Shown here: piece after piece, positions 35,295 through 43,029 of the stretch
Position numbering within the stretch: the stretch's first letter is position 1
Layout: each line of letters begins with the position of its first letter
Assembly: GCA_016286035.1 (NCBI GenBank)
Contig: JAEERY010000020.1
Span: forward strand, 1 to 64,000
Reading direction: 5' to 3'
Length of the DNA stretch: 64,000 nt
Source: Lachnospiraceae bacterium
GTDB taxonomy: Bacteria; Bacillota; Clostridia; Lachnospirales; Lachnospiraceae
Made by a program: the position numbers and the translations under genes
Notes under the pieces: model-generated
What the model was told of the DNA's origin: nothing
Database searches by the model: none
What the model saw: the letters and a program-made list of their open reading frames with translations, nothing else

Positions 35295-36263
35295 ATGACT
35301 AAACAGGAATTTAAACAGATCCCAGTGGTGGGAGCTTTGGGAAAACCCTCGGTTATAAATATGATCCGTTCCTCGCTTCCAATCATAGGTCTGATCGCGG
35401 TATGCATTATATTCAATGTACTGACCAAAGGCAGTATGTGGAACAGTCGAAAGCTGATCCTAAACCAGGTATATGTGGTGCTTATATCTGCAACTGGAGT
35501 CTTCTTTATAATGTCCATGGGAGGCCTTGATTTTTCTCAGGGTTCGATACTGGGTATTTCATCCATTGTAGTCTGTAAGCTTTCGGGTATAAATATGCTG
35601 TTGGCTGTGATCGGAGGTGTAGTCGCAGGGGCACTGATAGGTGCGTTTAACGGATTCTTCTATGTTAACAGGAAGATAAAATCCTTTATCGTTACGATAT
35701 GTACGATGTTTTTATTCAGGGGATTTATCAAGTATATGGCATCCAATTCGCCTGTGGCCGCAAGCATGAAGGTTTATGACTATGATACGACGGGCATCAA
35801 GCTAGGAATCACGGCTGTCGTACTGATAGTAAGCTTTGTTGTATTCCGCTTTACAAAGTTCGGGATCAATCTCAAGGCGATCGGAGCCGGAGAGAAGGCA
35901 GTTAAGTTTGCGGGCGTCAGGACCGACAGGGTTAAGTTTCTTATCTATATACTCGCGGGAGCAATAACAGGTCTTGCGGCATTTGTAAACATTGTTAAAA
36001 ACGGTTCGGCAACAGCCAATGTGGGTAACCAGCTGGAGACACAGATACTTATCGCACTCGTACTTGGCGGCATGCCGATCTCGGGCGGTGCAAAGGTGAG
36101 ATTTGAAAATGTGATCGTAGGATCACTGCTCTATATAGTTTTAAACAACGGACTTATCATGATGGGACTTACAACACAGATGATGCAGCTGATACAGGGA
36201 GTCATTTTCCTGATATTCGTTGCGGTATTTGCAGACAGAGAGAGCCTGTCGGTAATCAAATGA
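35295..36263 (+). CDS. Sugar ABC transporter permease 2
   Basis: 322 residues, RbsC-like: FIMSMGGLDFSQGSILGISSI and IKSFIVTICTMFLFRGFIKY. It differs clearly from permease 1, so the transporter probably has a heterodimeric channel. It starts 11 bp after the ATPase gene with AAGGAGGGG. Confidence 0.9.
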   Translation: MTKQEFKQIPVVGALGKPSVINMIRSSLPIIGLIAVCIIFNVLTKGSMWNSRKLILNQVYVVLISATGVFFIMSMGGLDFSQGSILGISSIVVCKLSGINMLLAVIGGVVAGALIGAFNGFFYVNRKIKSFIVTICTMFLFRGFIKYMASNSPVAASMKVYDYDTTGIKLGITAVVLIVSFVVFRFTKFGINLKAIGAGEKAVKFAGVRTDRVKFLIYILAGAITGLAAFVNIVKNGSATANVGNQLETQILIALVLGGMPISGGAKVRFENVIVGSLLYIVLNNGLIMMGLTTQMMQLIQGVIFLIFVAVFADRESLSVIK

Positions 36264-36280
36264 TCAAACTAATCATGATC

Positions 36281-36327
36281 AGGATCGGATAAGAGTTCAG
36301 GGATGGACTCGATGCCGATCCTTTTTA
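36281..36327 (+). terminator. Rho-independent terminator
   Basis: AGGATCGG (36281-36288) pairs with CCGATCCT (36315-36322), with an inner GAGTTC/GGACTC stem, followed by TTTTT. It ends the ABC operon and overlaps the stop of the convergent anti-sigma gene. Confidence 0.8.
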
Positions 36328-37086
36328 TATGTCGATCACATCAAAACCGTCTGTATTAAGGAAGGTAACGCTTGATACGGAGTTGTTTGAGCCTGAGAAA
36401 AGAGTTGTCCTTACGTTCTTAATGACTAGTTTCTTTTCAGTGCCGGAAATATCAGTATCTGTCTTATAGCTTTTGATAGGCTTATCAGAAGACAGTGTTA
36501 CAAGTCTGACATTATCAAGAATGAGATCTTCTTTATTATCATTTCCAAGCATTTCAACATCGATTGCTAGGGCGATATCTGGCATATTTCTGATATAGGC
36601 ATATTTAAAGGTACATTTTGTCAGATCTTTGTCTCCCTCATAAAGGACGATATCTTTTTCTGACAGATCATAATATGACAGCTCCTTGGCATTTACAAAC
36701 AGAGTGGGATTAATAACATTTACTTCAATACTGTCTGATCTTATAGGGATAACAGGCACCGTAAATCCAAAGATGATAAAAAGAGCAAATACCACAGCTA
36801 TGACGGAAACCATATTGGATCTGTTTGTTTTGTTTTTTACATCCCTTGAGACTTTTTTAATAAGTTGTTTATCATGCTCATCAGAGGTGCCGGGATCTAT
36901 TTTTACCGGAAGAATACCGTCATTGTCATTCCCCGGCACTTCTGACTTCATAGCTGTATAAGCTTTATTGCAGCTTTCACATTCATCAAGATGTTTTCTT
37001 ACTATGGCAGCAGTTTCATCTGAACACAGTTCATCAATATATAATGGTAATAAATCCTTTATAACGCAACATTTTTCGTTATTCAT
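36325..37086 (-). CDS. Zinc-finger anti-sigma factor
   Basis: 253 residues. The N-terminal ZAS motif H32-X3-C36-X2-C39 (HLDECESC), a linker, one membrane helix at about 92-113 and an extracytoplasmic domain are the standard layout of a membrane anti-sigma factor. It overlaps the sigma gene by 8 bp and should hold that sigma inactive until an envelope signal arrives. Confidence 0.88.
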   Translation of the reverse strand: MNNEKCCVIKDLLPLYIDELCSDETAAIVRKHLDECESCNKAYTAMKSEVPGNDNDGILPVKIDPGTSDEHDKQLIKKVSRDVKNKTNRSNMVSVIAVVFALFIIFGFTVPVIPIRSDSIEVNVINPTLFVNAKELSYYDLSEKDIVLYEGDKDLTKCTFKYAYIRNMPDIALAIDVEMLGNDNKEDLILDNVRLVTLSSDKPIKSYKTDTDISGTEKKLVIKNVRTTLFSGSNNSVSSVTFLNTDGFDVIDI

Positions 37087-37582
37087 CGATCATCATTCCT
37101 TTCAGTTTCTCTTTGCATCTGTAAAATGTCACTCTTGCCCAGTTTTCGGTTTTATTGAGAACTCTTCCGATTTCACTGAATGTAAGATAAGCACTTATCC
37201 TGAGAGTCACGACCTGTCTTTCTGTTTCGGAAAGATCTGATATGCATTCCATCAGTCTTTGATGCTGAGCGTTTTTTATGACGTCTTCTTCCACATCGGA
37301 AGATGATGCAACCTGTATAAAATCTTCGTCATCAAGAGAAGCATTGTTGTTGTCTTTCTTTTTTAACTGGTTGAAATACAGATTCTTTGCGATGGTGCAT
37401 AACCATCCAAAAAGATTGCTGCCCTCAAATGTATCGATATTTAATATCGCTCTGTAGAATGCCTCCGAGACTATGTCATCAGCGGTGTCGGCATTATGAC
37501 ATAATGAAATGACATACTTTTTGAGCGGCATACAATATTTCCTGTATATTTCCTCCATTTCTTTTAAAGACTCTTCACTCAT
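37079..37582 (-). CDS. ECF-type RNA polymerase sigma factor
   Basis: 167 residues. Region 2 (NADTADDIVSEAFYRAILNI, FEGSNLFGWLCTIAKNLYFNQLKKK) and region 4 (LSETERQVVTLRISAYLTFSEIGRVLNKT) are clear. The frame stays open to 37660, but the only start there is TTG; ATG 37582 with GAGG upstream fits the family length better. It is co-transcribed with its anti-sigma factor. Confidence 0.9.
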   Translation of the reverse strand: MSEESLKEMEEIYRKYCMPLKKYVISLCHNADTADDIVSEAFYRAILNIDTFEGSNLFGWLCTIAKNLYFNQLKKKDNNNASLDDEDFIQVASSSDVEEDVIKNAQHQRLMECISDLSETERQVVTLRISAYLTFSEIGRVLNKTENWARVTFYRCKEKLKGMMIDE

Positions 37583-37625
37583 ATGGGGATAATCCTCAAA
37601 CTGATCAAAAGCGGCTTCTATAGAT

Positions 37626-37655
37626 ATAAACAATCCAAAGGAGCAAAACGTTACA
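37626..37655 (-). promoter_or_regulatory. Possible ECF-type promoter (autoregulation)
   Basis: On the minus strand TGTAACGTTTT (37655-37645) resembles ECF -35 elements with the AAC core, and GTTTAT (37631-37626) lies at the expected -10 distance, upstream of ATG 37582. It would let the sigma factor transcribe its own operon. Confidence 0.35.
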
Positions 37656-37743
37656 AACAATTTATATTTTTGATAAAGGGAGATATTTTAGATAAAAGGA
37701 TTAGTGATAAAAACATGAAAATATAAAGAGAATCCCATATTGA

Positions 37744-38757
37744 TCAGGATACAACACGGTTTTTTCCGTTGTTCTTTCCAATATAGAGTTTCTCGTCAGC
37801 GGCAACTATCCATTTGTTGAACTTGATGTCTTTGTTCTTTATTTCAACACCGGCGGTCAGGGTAACCTTTATGATCTGGTCTTCGAATTCAATGATCATA
37901 TCCTCTACTGCACGGCGCAGCTTTTCTATCAGTTCTGTACCTTCTGTGGTCAGTATAAGGAATTCTTCTCCACCCCATCTCGACACTATACTGTCTTTGC
38001 ATACATCTTCCATTACAGATGCAACTCTTTTTAAAACTTCATCGCCTGCAAGATGACCGTACTTATCATTTATGGATTTGAAGTTGTCGATATCGAGCAT
38101 TGCAATGAAATAGACCTTATCATCCGCATAAGCTTCCTTGAGTCTTTCCATCATGTAGTGTCTGTTATAAAGATGTGTAAGACGGTCTCTGTTGGCTCTT
38201 TCCGAAAGCTGCTTTTCAGAAGATATGATCATTCTTATGAGGAATCTTGAATAGAAGGTGACAAACCCCAGGACTATAAGTGAATTGAATAACCAGAAAG
38301 CGCCGGCTATTCGACTGTCGACATCATAAACAGGACTCATATAAGCGGAATATCCGGTTGAAACAAGATAAGTTACGATAACAAGAGCACTGTAAAGGGT
38401 TGTGTTTATGGTATTAGTTTTAAGCTGAAAAGCCATATATTCCGTATAGAAAATGATGGGGATCATCGACATGCAGTACAGATGAAATCCGAATCTGTAA
38501 CCGAGGCAGATCGTTGTGATACCCATGTAGAGAGTTATCCATCCATAGACCATTCTTACATATGTATAGAGGTTTTCCTTTGAGATGAGATAGTAACCTA
38601 TAACATAGACAAATGCGGTCGGTATAGAAAACCACACGAGAAATGTAGCTTTACAAAGAGCAAAAAAAGCCATCAGACAAAACACCAGAACGAGTATCAC
38701 AGTGTTTATCCTATATGTGATTTTTTTAATCTGTTCTAGTACCATGAGGCTCTCCAT
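37744..38757 (-). CDS. Membrane diguanylate cyclase
   Basis: 337 residues. Six hydrophobic helices in the first 180, then a GGDEF domain with RDRLTHLYNRHYM and the active site GGEEF at 262-266. It should make cyclic di-GMP. No RxxD inhibitory site is at the expected position (CKDS there). An ATG 12 bp inside (38745) has a better ribosome site (GGAGAG) and may be the true start. Confidence 0.9.
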   Translation of the reverse strand: MESLMVLEQIKKITYRINTVILVLVFCLMAFFALCKATFLVWFSIPTAFVYVIGYYLISKENLYTYVRMVYGWITLYMGITTICLGYRFGFHLYCMSMIPIIFYTEYMAFQLKTNTINTTLYSALVIVTYLVSTGYSAYMSPVYDVDSRIAGAFWLFNSLIVLGFVTFYSRFLIRMIISSEKQLSERANRDRLTHLYNRHYMMERLKEAYADDKVYFIAMLDIDNFKSINDKYGHLAGDEVLKRVASVMEDVCKDSIVSRWGGEEFLILTTEGTELIEKLRRAVEDMIIEFEDQIIKVTLTAGVEIKNKDIKFNKWIVAADEKLYIGKNNGKNRVVS

Positions 38758-38880
38758 CGCTGATCTTATGGCTGTATTTTATCCGTACTCGCAGGTGCAT
38801 TTTATTCCATCAAAATACATTGTTTATTATAACATAGAAGACAATACATATATATTCATTATTTCATCTGTCTCATAATA

Positions 38881-38909
38881 ATACCCCAAGCCATAAGCTC
38901 GGGGCATAT
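38881..38909 (-). terminator. Hairpin, probable weak terminator of the AraC gene
   Basis: ATACCCCAAGC (38881-38891) and GCTCGGGGCAT (38897-38907) form a stable stem; on the minus strand it is followed by TATTATTAT rather than a clean T run. The rest of 38758-38985 shows nothing else clear. Confidence 0.4.
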
Positions 38910-38985
38910 GTATTTAACACTTAAATGCTTTTTTCACAAAACCGGAAGAACCAGTCTCTTACTGTCATATTACTTTTTGATTTCT

Positions 38986-39882
38986 CTATTTCTTCTTTAC
39001 CGGAATCCACAGCTCACACATAAGCCCGCTTTTTTGATTTGGTCCATCAAAATAGATCTCGTAGTCCGTCTGTTCAGATGATTCGAAACCGGTCTGCGGC
39101 AGGAATTCCTTATAAAACATTTCCCAGGTTTTACTGATACAGTCACCATCTTCACCGTAGCACTCAAATACTACATATGTCCCTGGCTCTACATCCCAGA
39201 TCTTAAAGCCTGCTTTCTCAATTTCGCAAACATCATACTTTGCAGTTTCATCATCTACTATGATGCCTATTCCATAATCAAATGTTTCCGATCCTTCTGT
39301 TGTCGGAGTACATAGTCCGTAAAGATCTCTCTTTCCATCCTCTCTTAACATCAATAAGGGACCAAGGAGAGAGTTTGCGTTACACTCTGCCCAAAAATCC
39401 GGGATCTCATGATTGTCATCATCATTTATGATCTCGTTTCTAAAACTCCTGGTTAATGCGATAAATCTTTTCTGCTCGGTCTGAACAATTCTGTAATCCA
39501 TGCTTTTGCCTCCTTCTACACTCAACTTAATGGCTATAGGATTGAAAAGTACGAGCTGGTTTGCTTCTTGTCTGGCAGTCTTAGGTGAGATCCCATGAAA
39601 TCTGGTAAATGCTTTGGTAAAGCTTGCCGGGGTTTCATACCCGTATTTAAGTGCGATATCTGTAATCTTTTCATCGCTGCTCATAATCTCTTTGCCTGCC
39701 ATTGAGAGTCTTCGGTTGCGAATATACGTATTGGCTGTCATTCCTGTAAGGAAGCTGAAGGCTCTATGAAATTCGTAGCTTGAAGTGTGCACATGCTTTG
39801 CTACATCTTCATAGTTTATCTCTTCCAAAATGTGATCTTCCATATAGGTTATTGCCTTTTGTATTGTCGCTATCCATTCCAT
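38986..39882 (-). CDS. AraC-family regulator with GyrI-like effector domain
   Basis: 298 residues. The N-terminal 105 hold two AraC helix-turn-helix motifs (INYEDVAKHVHTSSYEFHRAF, ITDIALKYGYETPASFTKAF). The rest is a GyrI-like / SOUL-type effector-binding domain (DYRIVQTEQKRFIALTRSF, VEPGTYVVFECYGEDGD, YEIYFDGP), as in Rob and BmrR relatives that sense small molecules. AGGAGG lies upstream. The target genes are unknown. Confidence 0.9.
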   Translation of the reverse strand: MEWIATIQKAITYMEDHILEEINYEDVAKHVHTSSYEFHRAFSFLTGMTANTYIRNRRLSMAGKEIMSSDEKITDIALKYGYETPASFTKAFTRFHGISPKTARQEANQLVLFNPIAIKLSVEGGKSMDYRIVQTEQKRFIALTRSFRNEIINDDDNHEIPDFWAECNANSLLGPLLMLREDGKRDLYGLCTPTTEGSETFDYGIGIIVDDETAKYDVCEIEKAGFKIWDVEPGTYVVFECYGEDGDCISKTWEMFYKEFLPQTGFESSEQTDYEIYFDGPNQKSGLMCELWIPVKKK

Positions 39883-40071
39883 ACTTTGTCCTCCTGATGA
39901 GCTTATTGTATAGGAAGCTTGTGATCACGGCATTTCCCGGTTTGCGAAAATTTGTCTTAAGAATTACTCAAAAATATATTCCGGTTTCTTATATATTGTC
40001 CCAATTTAAAATGAATACAGGTCATTCGTTAAGAATAATGGAGTCTGCCAAGCGTATCCGGCATTAAATAA

Positions 40072-40111
40072 AATCCCTGCAAACCACATGTTTTCTGGGC
40101 TTGCAGGGATT
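40072..40111 (-). terminator. Rho-independent terminator of guaA
   Basis: AATCCCTGCAA (40072-40082) pairs with TTGCAGGGATT (40101-40111), continuing inside with ACCACA/TGGG partial pairing. On the minus strand it is followed by TTATTT. It lies just past the guaA stop. The rest of 39883-40071 is the upstream region of the araC-type gene; no clear promoter chosen. Confidence 0.8.
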
Positions 40112-40118
40112 CTAAATG

Positions 40119-41102
40119 TTATTCGTATTCGACCGTTGCCGGAGGCTTGGGTGTGAAATCATAAAGTACTCTGTTTATGCCGGGAACTTCATTTATGATC
40201 CTTTGTACAAGATGATCCATAAGTTCATTTGAAAGATGTTCAACAGTGACTTCCATTACATCGGTCGTATTAATAGCACGGATTATGCAAGGCCAGTCAA
40301 AGGTTCTCTTACCGTTTTTTACACCGGTTGATTTGAAATCCGGAACGACGGTGAAGTACTGCCATACTTTTCCTTCCAAACCGTTCTTTGCGAATTCCTC
40401 CCTGAGGATCGCATCGGATTCACGAACTGCTTCAAGACGATCTCTTGTGATGGCACCGGGACAGCGAACACCGAGTCCTGGACCGGGGAAGGGCTGACGA
40501 TATACCATATTTGCGGGTAAGCCGAGTCTCTCTCCTACGACACGGACTTCATCTTTGAAAAGGATCCTTACGGGCTCTACAAGTTCAAAGGCCATATCCT
40601 CGGGAAGACCGCCCGCATTGTGATGTGCCTTTATTCCTGCTTCACTTTCGAGTATATCGGGCCATATGGTTCCCTGTGCAAGGAACTCGATACCGTCAAG
40701 CTTTCTTGCTTCTTCCGCAAATACTTCTATGAACTCTCCACCGATGATCATTCTCTTTTTTTCAGGATCCGTTACACCTGCAAGTTTATCGAGGAAACGA
40801 TCTGTTGCATCGATGTAGACAAGATTTGCTTTCATCTGATTCTTGAATACTTCGATGACCTGCTCGGGCTCACCTTTTCTTAAAAGGCCGTGATTTACAT
40901 GTACACATGTCAGTTGCTGACCGATAGCTTTGATAAGCATGGCTGCAACTACTGATGAGTCTACTCCGCCTGAGAGTGCGAGTAAGACTTTCTTGTCACC
41001 GATCTGTTCACGCAGAGCTTTTATCTGCTCTTCGATATAAGCGTCTGCAAGCTGCGGTGTTGTGATTCGGACCATATTGTCCGGGCGTCTTTCATTGATC
41101 AT
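40119..41102 (-). CDS. guaA: GMP synthase, ATP-pyrophosphatase subunit only
   Basis: 327 residues. PP-loop LALSGGVDSSVVAA near residue 41, AQGTIWPDILES, YRQPFPGPGLGVRCPG and the C-terminal dimerisation end DFTPKPPATVEYE are those of the synthetase half of GMP synthase, which amidates XMP. The ~200-residue class I glutamine amidotransferase domain normally at the N-terminus is absent. AGGAGGAAAAC just before the ATG shows the start is real. Archaea use such split enzymes. A separate amidotransferase gene is not in the window, so it is either elsewhere or the enzyme uses ammonia. Confidence 0.9.
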   Translation of the reverse strand: MINERRPDNMVRITTPQLADAYIEEQIKALREQIGDKKVLLALSGGVDSSVVAAMLIKAIGQQLTCVHVNHGLLRKGEPEQVIEVFKNQMKANLVYIDATDRFLDKLAGVTDPEKKRMIIGGEFIEVFAEEARKLDGIEFLAQGTIWPDILESEAGIKAHHNAGGLPEDMAFELVEPVRILFKDEVRVVGERLGLPANMVYRQPFPGPGLGVRCPGAITRDRLEAVRESDAILREEFAKNGLEGKVWQYFTVVPDFKSTGVKNGKRTFDWPCIIRAINTTDVMEVTVEHLSNELMDHLVQRIINEVPGINRVLYDFTPKPPATVEYE

Positions 41103-41142
41103 GTTTTCCTCCTGATAAAGTATATTTTAAATGTATTAACGA

Positions 41143-41637
41143 TCATCTTCTTTCTTCAGGCATTTCAAGACCTTCTTTTTTAAGTATGAATCTTAACAGC
41201 ATGGGCTGAAAGATGAATATCAGAATAAAGCCTACTATAAAGCATATCCAGAGAGAACCAAGGAAAGCAGGTAGAATCGGGATCTGTGCCTTGCCGCCAC
41301 TGCTTTTTGCGGCCATAGTGACAGAAAATGCAACCATTATAAGTGTTAAGAGAGGGGTATATATAAGATCTGATACAAAACTCTCTACTATTCTTGTAAC
41401 AATGTGGTGCGGTTTTAGATCAAACTGTCTTGAAAGGCTTTTGTTTATCTGTCCGATCGGAACAACAAAACCTATCATGATACTTATCACAAGACTGATA
41501 AGAAAACTCATGATAAACCCTTTGATACTGAAGTGACCGGAAGTGAGATTCCCTACAAGTGAAAGTGCGAAACTCATAAGAGTTCCCATGTAAATGTTCA
41601 TCTGTTTGCCGATTTTTTTCATATCGTCCATATCCAT
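41143..41637 (-). CDS. Hypothetical membrane protein
   Basis: 164 residues with four hydrophobic helices in two similar pairs (ALSLVGNLTSGHF..., SFLISLVISIMIGFVVPIG, then a second LTLIMVAFSVTM... and ICFIVGFILIFIFQPML). The pattern is somewhat like DUF2798 but not certain. A GGAGG site precedes the ATG. It is 40 bp upstream of guaA and probably co-transcribed with it. Confidence 0.6.
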   Translation of the reverse strand: MDMDDMKKIGKQMNIYMGTLMSFALSLVGNLTSGHFSIKGFIMSFLISLVISIMIGFVVPIGQINKSLSRQFDLKPHHIVTRIVESFVSDLIYTPLLTLIMVAFSVTMAAKSSGGKAQIPILPAFLGSLWICFIVGFILIFIFQPMLLRFILKKEGLEMPEERR

Positions 41638-41723
41638 TTTTTCATTCCTCCATCATATAGAATCCTATCATATTACATGCGAGTGATTCAAGATGTTTGC
41701 ATTCACTTTTGGCTTATTTGGTG

Positions 41724-41921
41724 TATAATAAGAGAAAATACGGTTTTGGTTTTAACTAAAGAGAGTGAGTGTATTTTAAACATAAAGCCGTCTCTTTCGG
41801 TTAGCAGACAAAACCGCAAATATCGAATAGAGATAATAGCCGTTTACGAATATATACAGTATTTGTGCAGCAGGATATTTAAAAGTTCAGGAGCGTGCTT
41901 ATTGGCAGGCTCTTGAATTTT
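41724..41921 (+). ncRNA. Structured leader of mnmA ending in a terminator hairpin
   Basis: TATAAT at 41724-41729 should start a transcript near 41736. Pairings seen: CGGTTTTG (41741-41748) with CAAAACCG (41809-41816), enclosing AAAGAGA (41758-41764) with TCTCTTT (41791-41797); then CAAATA (41817-41822) with TATTTG (41860-41865); then a long hairpin AAAAGTTCAGGAGC (41881-41894) with GCTCTTGAATTTT (41909-41921) just before the mnmA ribosome site. This nested stem plus terminator layout fits a riboswitch-like attenuator or a stand-alone small RNA. No T-box motif is present. Confidence 0.45.
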
Positions 41922-41935
41922 GTATGAGGATATAT

Positions 41936-43003
41936 ATGAAAGCTTTGATAGCCATGAGCGGCGGTGTTGACAGTTCTGTTACCGCACAGATTATGTCTCG
42001 GGAAGGATATGAATGTGTCGGTTGTACCATGCATCTTTTTAATGATGATATGATAGGAAAAGATATATCCGATAAGTGTGGCTCATCGGAGAATGCATTA
42101 GATGCAAAGAGTGTCACTGACAGCATTGGTATAGAGCATTACACATTTCATTATGAACAGCAGTTTAAAAATGCGGTGATAGAGCCTTTCGTAAAAACAT
42201 ACGAACAGGGATATACTCCAAACCCATGCATAGAATGTAATCGGTGTATGAAGTTCGGATATCTTTTTGAGGAGATGAAAAAACTGGGATGTGCCTGTCT
42301 GGCGACCGGACATTATGCCAGGACCGCCTATGACGAGTCAACCGGAAGATATCTTTTGAAGAAAGCCTTGGACGAAACCAAGGATCAGAGTTATGTTTTA
42401 TATACACTGACTCAGTATCAGCTTGAACATGTAAGATTTCCGTTGGGAAATATGACCAAGGAAAGCACAAGAAGGATAGCTTTGGAAAAAGGGTTTGCAA
42501 ACGCCAATAAAAGCGACAGCCAGGATATATGTTTTGTGCCTGACGGTGATTATGTGGCATTTATGGAAAGATACAGAGACAAGCATTATCCTGAAGGAGA
42601 TTTTGTTGACAGGAATGGAAAAGTTCTCGGACGTCATAAGGGATATGTACACTATACGATAGGTCAGAGAAAAGGACTTGGTGTGGCAGCGGGCCATCCA
42701 ATCTTTGTGGTTGATATAGATCCTGTTAACAACAGAGTCATTCTCGGAGAGAACGAAGAACTCTTTGGCAGGGAGGTTGTGGCAAACAATATCAACCTCA
42801 TATCGGTTCCGAGAATAGAAAAAGATATGAGGGTAAAGGCAAAAATAAGATACCGGCATAAAGAACAGCCTGCGATGGTCACTCAAATAGGAGATGATAC
42901 AATAAGAGTTGTATTTGATGAGCCGCAGAGAGCAATAACCAAAGGGCAGGCAGTAGTAGTGTATGATGGCGATGTTGTTGTCGGGGGCGGAACCATCTGT
43001 TAG
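41936..43003 (+). CDS. mnmA: tRNA-specific 2-thiouridylase MnmA
   Basis: 355 residues. PP-loop IAMSGGVDSSVTA, the NPCIECNRCMKF segment with the catalytic cysteine, TGHYAR, DQSYVLYTLTQ, SDSQDICFVPDG with the second cysteine, and the C-terminal beta domain (HYTIGQRKGLGVA) are all present. It thiolates U34 of tRNA-Lys, Glu and Gln using ATP and a sulfur carrier. The start at 41936 follows GAGGA by 5 bp; the in-frame ATG at 41924 has no site. Confidence 0.95.
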   Translation: MKALIAMSGGVDSSVTAQIMSREGYECVGCTMHLFNDDMIGKDISDKCGSSENALDAKSVTDSIGIEHYTFHYEQQFKNAVIEPFVKTYEQGYTPNPCIECNRCMKFGYLFEEMKKLGCACLATGHYARTAYDESTGRYLLKKALDETKDQSYVLYTLTQYQLEHVRFPLGNMTKESTRRIALEKGFANANKSDSQDICFVPDGDYVAFMERYRDKHYPEGDFVDRNGKVLGRHKGYVHYTIGQRKGLGVAAGHPIFVVDIDPVNNRVILGENEELFGREVVANNINLISVPRIEKDMRVKAKIRYRHKEQPAMVTQIGDDTIRVVFDEPQRAITKGQAVVVYDGDVVVGGGTIC

Positions 43004-43029
43004 TAGTTGGAAGATAAAGGGGAATATAA

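Noticed and set aside
41677-41916. Small coding frame upstream of mnmA
   Set aside because: No ribosome site, no protein-like pattern, and it covers the paired RNA segments and terminator hairpin.
41736-41921. T-box riboswitch upstream of mnmA
   Set aside because: No AGGGTGGNACCGCG-type motif, and mnmA is not a usual T-box target.
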